In this document: piece by piece, positions 1 through 5,561 of the stretch
Layout: each line of letters opens with the position of its first letter
Position numbering within the stretch: the stretch's first letter is position 1
Assembly (NCBI GenBank): GCA_030667035.1
Contig: DAOUWQ010000126.1
Span: 1-5,561, forward strand
Reading direction: 5' to 3'
DNA: 5,561 nt
Source of the DNA: Candidatus Heimdallarchaeota archaeon
GTDB lineage: Archaea; Asgardarchaeota; Heimdallarchaeia; JABLTI01
Notes under the pieces: generated by a model
What the model was told of the DNA's origin: nothing
The model's database searches: none
The model's input: only the letters and a program-made list of their open reading frames with translations
Program-made: the position numbers and the translations under genes

Positions 1-1910
1 AAATTGATCCAACAGTTAATATTGGTTTAACAGACTCAAGTGGTGTTAATAGTTTAGATTTACGAACAGATATTTTTATCAGCTTGGTTTATTCAATTAT
101 CCGAAGTATGCAACTTGTTGTTTGGATAATTTCTCTTGCTATTATGGTTATTTCAATAACCAGATTCCAGGAACTTAATAGGTATCAAGAACTAAATCAA
201 CTTCTAATGGGTCAGTCATGGAAAAAACGAATTGGAGGTATTCTAATTGATAGTTTCTTATTAGGTGGAACTTCATCAATAATAACAGCAATGTTATTCT
301 TTCCATTAATGTATTTCCAAAAACTTCTTTCTATGCAATTCCAATTCACAATTCATCTGTTATTCGAGTTTATTATTCTCCAAATTCTTCAACTAATTAT
401 AATCCTATGTTCATTTCTAGCATATGAGTTCCATTTGAGAAAGATTCAAAATTCAAAGATAGCTTTTGACACAAAACATCAATTTTCTAAAGATAAATTC
501 ATAAAAATTGTATCTGTTTGTTGTGTAGCTTTGCTTATCCTAAATATCCTGCTTCAAGACAAATCTTGGATTTTCTTGATAACGTTTTTCAGTGTTTTGT
601 TAGCAAGTTTACTTGTAAGTGGAATCCTATATGGTACTCTATTGGTAATCACCAAACTAAGCGAAAAATTAACTTTCCTCTATATGAAATCGAAAGATAA
701 ACCACTCAATCCAATAAGCTGTTTGTTTATTTTATGGAAGAAAAAGTTTAAACAAAGAAATTTCTTATTTTTATTGATATTTACTCTCATATCCTCTACA
801 TTCATTTATTCAAATGCTACAGCAGATATTAACAAAACAAATAGTCTATATGGTTTGGGTGGAGAAATAAATTTAACAATAAATGGAAATGCTACCAATC
901 AAATAATACCTGTTTTATCTTCGTATGATAATATTGAAAGTTTTACTATTAAGAAATATTCATTTCAAATGAGTAATGGGACGGGTTTCTTCAATTATGG
1001 CATCCTTGACAATAAGCTACAAATAATTAATAGCTCAGATTTTACTGGTAGTGAAGTATTTAGCATAGAAGGGATTGATTTTCAAAACTACTTTGAACAT
1101 TATTCCGATTGGAATAGGAAAAACTGGTTAGACGAAGTTACTTCATCTCAATTAGATAATCACTCTATCCTTCTAAGTAACAAACTAAAAATAGACGGTT
1201 TTAGTAAGGGTGATAGTTTGCAGATAGATAATAACTCATTGACAGTAGCTGGTTTCTATCAAACATTGCCAGGGATTGGATTGCAATCAACTAGTGATTA
1301 TTTTAGTACGATAATATGTGACATAACTATACTAACAAATTGGTTCCAATCCAATAACATAACAAATAATTTTGCTACCTTTATTATAAAAACATCAACA
1401 GAAACGACCCTAGAAACCATCGGTTATTTAAGTACTACACTTTCATCCCAAGAATTTGAATTAAGTTATCTTGATCCAGAAATTTACTCTAGTATAAATA
1501 CCATTTTTCTGAAACCACTTGCGATTTGTTTTGAAGCATTTATTCTGATTTTCCTTGCTTTGATTATTTTCTCATTAATGAGAATAAAGAATCAAAGTGG
1601 AGAAGTTTTATCATTAAGCTTAATTGCAACTAGAAAAAATTACAAGAAACCATTCTGGAATTATTCTTTGATAGAAAATGGAGTTATTCTATTGTTTGGT
1701 TTTATAACCTTTATTATTTTCAATATAGTAGCTTATAAACTACAAGCGATAGTGTTAGTTAGTGAATCATTTTTCGTTTCGGATAATACTATCCAGAATT
1801 ATGCATTTCTATTCGTTGGATATTTCGTATTATTATTAATCCAACAAATAGCTAGTTTCCTTGATATTCGAAAACTTGATCTTGCTATGATATTTCGTCA
1901 TCCTGAATAA
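1..1910 (+). CDS. FtsX/MacB-type ABC transporter permease, 5'-truncated by the window edge
   Basis: Membrane subunit of an FtsX-superfamily ABC system. The frame has no stop from base 3 to the TAA at 1908-1910, and the codons before the first possible start (TTG at 84) read as normal protein, so the gene begins outside the window; about 635 residues are visible. Counting from the codon at base 3, hydrophobic helices lie near residues 30-53, 79-103, 116-141, 167-185, 189-217, 252-270, 503-526, 558-580 and 600-620. The first three are the end of one FtsX half, the next two a linker pair, and the last four a second half whose first helix is followed by a roughly 230-residue extracellular domain (about 271-501). 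That domain contains a MacB-like stretch (SKGDSLQI, then VAGFYQTLPGIG). Family-typical cytoplasmic coupling segments occur in both halves (LLMGQSWKKRIGG; LSLIATRKNYKK). A first helix and ectodomain are probably missing upstream. The two ATPase genes follow directly. The substrate is unknown. Confidence 0.88.
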   Translation, partial: IDPTVNIGLTDSSGVNSLDLRTDIFISLVYSIIRSMQLVVWIISLAIMVISITRFQELNRYQELNQLLMGQSWKKRIGGILIDSFLLGGTSSIITAMLFFPLMYFQKLLSMQFQFTIHLLFEFIILQILQLIIILCSFLAYEFHLRKIQNSKIAFDTKHQFSKDKFIKIVSVCCVALLILNILLQDKSWIFLITFFSVLLASLLVSGILYGTLLVITKLSEKLTFLYMKSKDKPLNPISCLFILWKKKFKQRNFLFLLIFTLISSTFIYSNATADINKTNSLYGLGGEINLTINGNATNQIIPVLSSYDNIESFTIKKYSFQMSNGTGFFNYGILDNKLQIINSSDFTGSEVFSIEGIDFQNYFEHYSDWNRKNWLDEVTSSQLDNHSILLSNKLKIDGFSKGDSLQIDNNSLTVAGFYQTLPGIGLQSTSDYFSTIICDITILTNWFQSNNITNNFATFIIKTSTETTLETIGYLSTTLSSQEFELSYLDPEIYSSINTIFLKPLAICFEAFILIFLALIIFSLMRIKNQSGEVLSLSLIATRKNYKKPFWNYSLIENGVILLFGFITFIIFNIVAYKLQAIVLVSESFFVSDNTIQNYAFLFVGYFVLLLIQQIASFLDIRKLDLAMIFRHPE

Positions 1911-1918
1911 GAAATTTT

Positions 1919-1922
1919 GGTG
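1919..1922 (+). promoter_or_regulatory. Ribosome-binding site (GGTG) that decides the start of the first ATPase
   Basis: GGTG matches the core of the archaeal Shine-Dalgarno sequence. It lies 8 bases before the ATG at 1931, a suitable spacing. It overlaps the alternative GTG at 1922, which would therefore have no ribosome-binding site of its own. This favours ATG 1931 as the start. Confidence 0.5.
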
Positions 1923-1930
1923 TGTATATT

Positions 1931-2638
1931 ATGAAAACAAACAATGCTAATCATAAGCTCTCAATAAATGAATTAACTAAAATATTCCCACATCCATCAA
2001 AACCTAACACGAATATTCCAATTTTTGCAAATGTTTCTCTCAATATGGATGCCAAGAGATTAAATTTCTTAATTGGTCCCTCTGGTTCAGGAAAAACTAC
2101 TTTATTCAGAATTTTATTAAAAATCGAGGTAATAAATGCTGGGGAAATCCACTTTGATAATCAGGTTATTCATTATCTCTCACATAAGCTAAGGACGAAA
2201 TATCTACAATCAGTTGGATTTATGGATCAATTCCCTGCAAGATATTTGTCAATGCGTTTAACTGTAAAAGAGAATTTGGATTATGTTTTATTATTGCGTT
2301 CTACCTTGAATTCTAACGAACGGCAAGAACGAATTCAATCAATTGTAAAAGAGCTCAATATCACAAATTTACTTGAACAAAAAGTGCAGACACTTTCAGG
2401 TGGAGAATTACGACGATTAGGTTTAGCTTGTACGATTATCTCTAAACCTACTTTATTACTTTTGGATGAACCTACTGCACAATTAGATGCTGAAAACAAG
2501 AAACTTGTTATGAATACAATAAATCAATTATATTCGATTTATAAACCTTTAATCATTATTACAACACATGATCAAAGTATTATTGAAGAGAAAAGTGCTG
2601 TTTATGAAATTAAAAATCGGAGGATAGAATTGCTATGA
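1931..2638 (+). CDS. ABC transporter ATP-binding protein (LolD/MacB-like), first of two
   Basis: Cytoplasmic ATPase that would power the upstream permease. All hallmark motifs are present, counted from the ATG at 1931 (235 residues, normal for the family): Walker A GPSGSGKTT at 49-57, Q-loop Gln 100 (GFMDQFP), signature LSGGELRR at 155-162, Walker B LLLLDEP at 175-181 with catalytic Glu 180, D-loop QLD at about 184-186, and switch His 213 (TTHDQS). The ATPase therefore looks catalytically competent. A GTG nine bases upstream (1922) is in frame, but the ATG has the better-spaced ribosome-binding site. The gene starts 20 bases after the permease stop and its TGA overlaps the next start, so the three genes are very probably cotranscribed. 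The N-terminus carries a short extra stretch (PHPSKPNTN) before the core beta-strand, which is mildly unusual. The family call is firm, but the substrate is open. Confidence 0.93.
   Translation: MKTNNANHKLSINELTKIFPHPSKPNTNIPIFANVSLNMDAKRLNFLIGPSGSGKTTLFRILLKIEVINAGEIHFDNQVIHYLSHKLRTKYLQSVGFMDQFPARYLSMRLTVKENLDYVLLLRSTLNSNERQERIQSIVKELNITNLLEQKVQTLSGGELRRLGLACTIISKPTLLLLDEPTAQLDAENKKLVMNTINQLYSIYKPLIIITTHDQSIIEEKSAVYEIKNRRIELL
2619..2624 (+). promoter_or_regulatory. Ribosome-binding site (GGAGGA) of the second ATPase
   Basis: A strong purine-rich Shine-Dalgarno match inside the end of the first ATPase gene, 10 bases before the ATG at 2635. It indicates that the second ATPase is translated by its own initiation as well as by possible ATGA coupling. 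Confidence 0.55.
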
Positions 2639-3303
2639 TTGTAAATTTAAAAGACATTCATTACTCAATAACGGATAAAAATCGTCAAATTGAATTAAAA
2701 GTACTAAATGGTATTGATTTACAATTACATAAAGGAGAATGTTGCTTTATATCAGGGCCCTCAGGTTCAGGGAAAACAACCTTACTTCATATCATAGGTG
2801 CTCTTCTTCATCCTTTGCTAGGAACTCGAACATTGTTTTCAAAACAAATTGATAATAATTCTTCATTAGGTGAAATTCTAGAAATACGTAATAAAATTGG
2901 TTACTTAATGCAATCTTCATATTTACCTTCAGAAATTACTATACAAAAATATTTACAAATTCAAACCAGCCTTGCAGGACTAGGTTTAAGAACAGCTGAA
3001 AAGAAATACCAAGAATTAATGGAATTTCTCTCCATAGATCAATTTATGAAAATGAAACCAAATTCTTTAAGTGGTGGAGAAAGACAAAGAGTTGCTCTAG
3101 CAAGTGTTTTACTTCAAAATAACCAGCTTTTATTACTAGATGAGCCAACAGGTTCCTTGGATCAAAAATCAAAAGAAGTAGTTTGGAAACTCATAGATGA
3201 ATTACGTACAAAAAATCATACTATTTTAATTGTTAGTCATGATTTAACGTTTAAGAATTACTCTGACAGCTTTTATGAATTGCGAAATGGCAAACTTCAT
3301 TAA
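2635..3303 (+). CDS. ABC transporter ATP-binding protein (LolD/MacB-like), second of two
   Basis: Second cytoplasmic ATPase of the FtsX-type system, 222 residues, the usual length for LolD/MacB/FtsE-like subunits. Motifs in order: Walker A GPSGSGKTT at 41-49, Q-loop Gln 93 (GYLMQSS), canonical signature LSGGERQR at 145-152, Walker B LLLLDEP at 165-171 with catalytic Glu 170, D-loop GSLD at 173-176, and switch His 202 (VSHDL). Nothing essential is missing. Its ATG overlaps the preceding TGA as ATGA and is served by GGAGGA. The sequence is clearly different from the first ATPase outside the motifs, and the signature and D-loop (LSGGERQR, GSLD) are closer to the textbook MacB/LolD form. The two therefore look like old paralogues that would form a heterodimer on the permease. 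It is the last gene of the visible operon. Confidence 0.95.
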   Translation: MIVNLKDIHYSITDKNRQIELKVLNGIDLQLHKGECCFISGPSGSGKTTLLHIIGALLHPLLGTRTLFSKQIDNNSSLGEILEIRNKIGYLMQSSYLPSEITIQKYLQIQTSLAGLGLRTAEKKYQELMEFLSIDQFMKMKPNSLSGGERQRVALASVLLQNNQLLLLDEPTGSLDQKSKEVVWKLIDELRTKNHTILIVSHDLTFKNYSDSFYELRNGKLH

Positions 3304-3320
3304 ATAAAATCCAAAGTAGC

Positions 3321-3335
3321 TTTCTTGACAATTTT
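3321..3335 (+). terminator. Possible T-rich terminator after the ABC operon
   Basis: A T-rich stretch (TTTCTTGACAATTTT) begins 18 bases after the last ATPase stop. Archaeal transcription often ends at oligo-T without a hairpin, so this could end the operon. The T runs are short (3-4), so the call is weak. Confidence 0.25.
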
Positions 3336-3340
3336 CGGGT

Positions 3341-3368
3341 TTTAAATAGTCTCGTTCTGTATATATTA
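3341..3368 (+). promoter_or_regulatory. Two candidate archaeal TATA boxes for the zinc-ribbon/nuclease-like gene
   Basis: TTTAAATA (3341-3348) and TATATATT (3360-3367) both resemble archaeal TATA boxes. With the usual spacing of about 26 bases from box centre to transcription start, the second box predicts a start near 3390, giving an almost leaderless mRNA for the GTG at 3396. The first predicts a start near 3371 and a leader of about 25 bases. The upstream BRE is not convincing for either. In AT-rich DNA such boxes also arise by chance. The position in the only gap between operon and gene supports promoter function. Confidence 0.4.
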
Positions 3369-3395
3369 GTGAACTATGTTACTAGCTCATACTAG

Positions 3396-4322
3396 GTGAG
3401 AATTATTCTAACTAAACAGCAGGTCAATTCTTCGATTGATGACTCCCATCCCGATGCCGACATTGTTACAATTGGCTGTGAGGATCAGCTCCAAAAACGG
3501 AACCGTCTCAAGGGTCTTGCTATGCAAAAGCTCGTTCTTGAGGTTATGGATTCTCGTAAGAATGATGACTCCATTGCTGAAATTTCCGATGTTCTTTCCA
3601 CTCAAAGTGCTGATTATTTCATCGTTGATATTCCATTCAAGCTTAACATTGATACTTTGTACCGCAAATGGGAGTACCTTCAAAGTAATGCTCTCACTGA
3701 TTTTTTAGAAATCTGGGTTCGCGAAGAAATTGTTGATAAAACTTGGAAAGTCTGTAGTTTTTGCGGTCAACGCATTCGTGCTGGTGAACAATTCTCCCGC
3801 AAGTGCAAGAAATGTAAGAAGGGTTGGTTTCATTTTGCTTCTGAAAAGCTTCCCACCTGGAAGGTCTTGACGATGGGTTCCAAAGATCGTATGATCAATA
3901 TTCTGCTCGAGAAGGGTTTTATTAAACCTGCTCCTATCAGGAAACGCCTTGATTTCTTCCGTTATACTAAGGGTGTTTTTGAAATCTACGAAGCCCGGAA
4001 TAAGGAGTCAACTGGTTTGACCACTATGGATCTTCGTAAGACTTTGATCTATCCTTTCATTGTTCACAATAGCGGTTTCAAAGTTGAAAAGTTTATTTTA
4101 GTTTATAATGGTCATCTCACAGATGAGCTTCTCCGCGAGATCCGAAAGGGCTATGGTCGTAATTTTCCTTTCAAAATTGAGCTTCGTCCTGTTGGTGATT
4201 ACCTCCGCAAAAATGGTTTAAAAATTAAAGCTGTTCGTGTGCTTAATGACAATGGCCATTATGAGTATCAGTTCGTTAAGGGTTTCAAAAATAAAATTAT
4301 TATTGATTTAACCGAAGCCTGA
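3396..4322 (+). CDS. Zinc-ribbon protein with a PD-(D/E)XK nuclease-like C-terminal region
   Basis: Not recognised as a named family. The 308 residues appear soluble, with no signal peptide or membrane helix. Residues 1-118 are a mixed, partly helical N-terminal part. A four-cysteine zinc ribbon follows: Cys120 and Cys123 (CSFC), then Cys137 and Cys140 (CKKC). Residues about 180-275 resemble the restriction-endonuclease-like core: Asp186 on one strand (LDFFRY), then GVFEIYEARNK with Glu199 and Arg201 in the (E)xK position, a helix, a strand FILVYNG, a helix, and a strand with a final helix (FKIELRPVGDYLRKNG). This order matches Hjc/Mrr-type nucleases, but the catalytic Lys is Arg unless Lys203 replaces it, so activity is uncertain. 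A nucleic-acid role is inferred. An in-frame TAG at 3393 makes GTG 3396 the earliest start; ATG 3522 is the alternative. Coding-type composition before 3522 favours GTG. GC content is higher than in the neighbours. Confidence 0.7.
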   Translation: MRIILTKQQVNSSIDDSHPDADIVTIGCEDQLQKRNRLKGLAMQKLVLEVMDSRKNDDSIAEISDVLSTQSADYFIVDIPFKLNIDTLYRKWEYLQSNALTDFLEIWVREEIVDKTWKVCSFCGQRIRAGEQFSRKCKKCKKGWFHFASEKLPTWKVLTMGSKDRMINILLEKGFIKPAPIRKRLDFFRYTKGVFEIYEARNKESTGLTTMDLRKTLIYPFIVHNSGFKVEKFILVYNGHLTDELLREIRKGYGRNFPFKIELRPVGDYLRKNGLKIKAVRVLNDNGHYEYQFVKGFKNKIIIDLTEA

Positions 4323-4328
4323 AGAAAT

Positions 4329-4335
4329 AAAAAAA
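4329..4335 (-). terminator. Oligo-T terminator of the LVIVD gene
   Basis: Read on the minus strand this is a run of seven T within a T-rich stretch, about 20 bases after the TAA of the LVIVD gene. It is a typical archaeal intrinsic terminator. It sits in the 31-base convergent gap just after the end of the opposing gene. Confidence 0.5.
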
Positions 4336-4353
4336 GAATAAGTAAAAGCACCA

Positions 4354-5561
4354 TTAAGTGATTTCACTTTCTTTCTTCTTTCGTGATATTGGTATCCGTT
4401 TTCTTATGATGAAAAATATCGGTATTGCTATCACAATAATGCTTGCTGAAACAATAAGAATAATTGAGCCTGCCCCGAAACCTGCTTTTGGATTTATCAT
4501 TGAACTGTACACACTCATTCCAAAGTAACTTTTTGCCACATAAATATAGGTTTCATCTGCGCATAAACCGTATGTATCTACTCTGTCAATATAATATCCT
4601 GCGAGTGTTGGGTTTTTTTTATCTGAAATATCAAACATATACACTCCATCAAACAAGTTTGTGATAAATGCTAGATTATTCTGAATAGCTATTTCTCCAG
4701 ATGGAGTAACGAATCCCTCTAACATCCTTCCACTTTCTCCACTATACTGATCGATATATCCTACTACTTTAGGGTTCTCCGGATGCGAAATATCAACAAT
4801 GTAAAATTCAGTACTGCTTATCAAGTAGCTGTAATCGTCTTTGATGGTTAAATAATGAGGAGTAAAATCATTACTTATTAACAAAGATCTGGCTATCTTG
4901 ATGTCATTTGTATTTCTAATATCAAGTATTACCAATCCATTTGTTTCATCTATAATGTAAGCATAATCATTTTTCAGCTCAACAGCTACGATAGAATTTA
5001 AAGTAAAGCTACCGACCTTTTCTGGTACCATTGGATTGGAAATATCTAATATTATTAATCCTTTTTCTTCACATGCAAGGTAGACTTTTTCATCTTGTAC
5101 GAAAACGCTTCGGATATTTGTTTGATTGTCCTCAAAAATAAAACTGGAAACTTTACTAGGATCATTAGGATTGGATATCTCTATAATAGTCAGATAATGT
5201 TCATAACAGCAACTCAAGAACACTAAATCGTTTTGTATAACTATTGACCTATACTCTAAACCATCTGAGTAATGACCAATTGTTATTGGATCGTGTATGC
5301 TCATATCAATAATTTCCATTCCATTATAATTTGCGATGTAAGCTATTGAATCTTCAACTTTTACATCAAAAACAATTCCTCCACTAAAATAAGCGCTTAC
5401 TTTTACAGGCGAAATTTGATTTGAAATATCAAAGATGTTTAGATTTCCACTGTATTCATTTGCAAATAGTATTTCATTATATACCTCTAATTTTGATGAA
5501 CCATAGCTATTCTCGATTGCGCTGATTTTTTCTGGATGTTCTAAATCAGTCACATTTAATA
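4354..5561 (-). CDS. LVIVD-repeat beta-propeller surface protein with C-terminal membrane anchor, 5'-truncated
   Basis: Predicted extracellular propeller held by one C-terminal helix. The frame is open to the right edge, and the codons before the GTG at 5553 continue a repeat (LNVTDLEHPEK), so GTG there is an internal Val and the N-terminus, presumably with a signal peptide, lies outside the window. Counting that Val as 1, repeat units of about 41-45 residues begin at DIS-like motifs at 42, 84, 125, 170, 211, 254 and 308, plus one unit before 42: eight visible. Each follows the LVIVD pattern: DISNPxxPxKVGxY, a hydrophobic strand, NDYAYIxD, then GLVILDI. Repeat seven is longer, at 54 residues. 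Residues about 362-383 form a transmembrane helix, followed by a basic tail (RKRIPISRKKK). The domain is often used for protein interaction or surface display. Many copies with this anchor are a habit of Asgard archaea, as I recall. The ligand is unknown. Confidence 0.88.
   Translation of the reverse strand, partial: LNVTDLEHPEKISAIENSYGSSKLEVYNEILFANEYSGNLNIFDISNQISPVKVSAYFSGGIVFDVKVEDSIAYIANYNGMEIIDMSIHDPITIGHYSDGLEYRSIVIQNDLVFLSCCYEHYLTIIEISNPNDPSKVSSFIFEDNQTNIRSVFVQDEKVYLACEEKGLIILDISNPMVPEKVGSFTLNSIVAVELKNDYAYIIDETNGLVILDIRNTNDIKIARSLLISNDFTPHYLTIKDDYSYLISSTEFYIVDISHPENPKVVGYIDQYSGESGRMLEGFVTPSGEIAIQNNLAFITNLFDGVYMFDISDKKNPTLAGYYIDRVDTYGLCADETYIYVAKSYFGMSVYSSMINPKAGFGAGSIILIVSASIIVIAIPIFFIIRKRIPISRKKKESEIT
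4431..5561 (-). repeat. Eight tandem LVIVD propeller-repeat units, visible also in the DNA
   Basis: Coding repeats with a period of roughly 125 bases. On the plus strand they show as recurring variants of GAAATATCAA (near 4625, 4786, 5039 and 5425), the reverse complement of the codons for the conserved DIS turn. The units have diverged strongly, so recent duplication of whole units is not evident. Confidence 0.7.

Noticed and set aside
84..86. TTG as start codon of the permease
   Set aside because: The frame is open upstream to the window edge with plausible protein sequence, and no ribosome-binding site precedes the TTG.
518..700. Plus-strand 60-residue open frame inside the permease gene
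   Set aside because: It is out of frame with a well-supported membrane protein and has no recognisable features.
1922..1924. GTG as start of the first ATPase
   Set aside because: It overlaps the GGTG ribosome-binding site that serves the ATG at 1931, and the three extra residues add nothing conserved.
3306..3343. Hairpin between AAAATCC (3306-3312) and GGGTTTT (3337-3343) after the ABC operon
   Set aside because: The stem is weak, AT-rich and needs a G-T pair across a 24-base loop, so it is not convincing as a terminator or riboswitch.
3408..3708. Open frames on both strands over the 5' third of the nuclease-like gene (minus 3408-3683, plus 3436-3708)
   Set aside because: They have no motifs, while the 3396 frame runs on through the zinc ribbon to 4322. 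They follow from the lack of stops in this more GC-rich stretch.
4464..4664. Plus-strand 66-residue open frame opposite the LVIVD gene
   Set aside because: It is antisense to conserved repeats and the transmembrane anchor, with no features of its own.
5551..5553. GTG (minus strand) as start codon of the LVIVD protein
   Set aside because: It encodes the Val inside a conserved LNVTDLEHPEK repeat motif, and the frame continues to the right edge.

Overview
The window looks like a piece of an AT-rich archaeal genome, most plausibly an Asgard-type archaeon (Heimdallarchaeia or a relative). This placement is an inference, from the C-terminally membrane-anchored LVIVD beta-propeller, TATA-like boxes rather than bacterial -35/-10 promoters, archaeal-style GGTG and GGAGGA ribosome-binding sites, and an oligo-T terminator. 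No rRNA, tRNA, CRISPR array or insertion sequence is visible, so taxonomy rests on gene style alone.

Positions 1-3303 (+ strand) hold the end of an operon for an ABC transport system of the FtsX/MacB/LolCDE class. It consists of a large ten-helix-type permease cut by the left edge, then two different ATPases. The first ATPase begins about 20 bases after the permease stop, and the second overlaps the first by four bases (ATGA). One two-half permease with two distinct, apparently fully active ATPases suggests a heterodimeric motor. Systems of this class extract lipids or lipoproteins, export peptides, or transmit force across the membrane; the substrate cannot be told here.

Positions 3304-3395 are a short spacer with a T-rich stretch after the operon and two TATA-like boxes. 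They precede an unrecognised gene (3396-4322, + strand) of 308 residues. This protein has a four-cysteine zinc ribbon followed by a region that reads like a PD-(D/E)XK (restriction-endonuclease-like) fold, with Arg where the catalytic Lys is usually found. Its base composition (about 40% GC in sampled lines against about 32% for the ABC genes) and codon choice differ from its neighbours. This gene is the most interesting item in the window.

Positions 4354-5561 (- strand), convergent with the nuclease-like gene across a 31-base gap, hold the C-terminal part of a surface protein. It has eight visible LVIVD-type propeller repeats, a C-terminal transmembrane helix and a basic cytoplasmic tail. 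It is open to the right edge. Both edge genes are therefore partial, and the first start-like codons in them (TTG at 84, GTG at 5553) are not true starts.

No direct functional link between the three transcription units is evident. The transporter and the propeller protein are both cell-envelope proteins. The nuclease-like gene between them looks like an independent insertion or a separately regulated unit.
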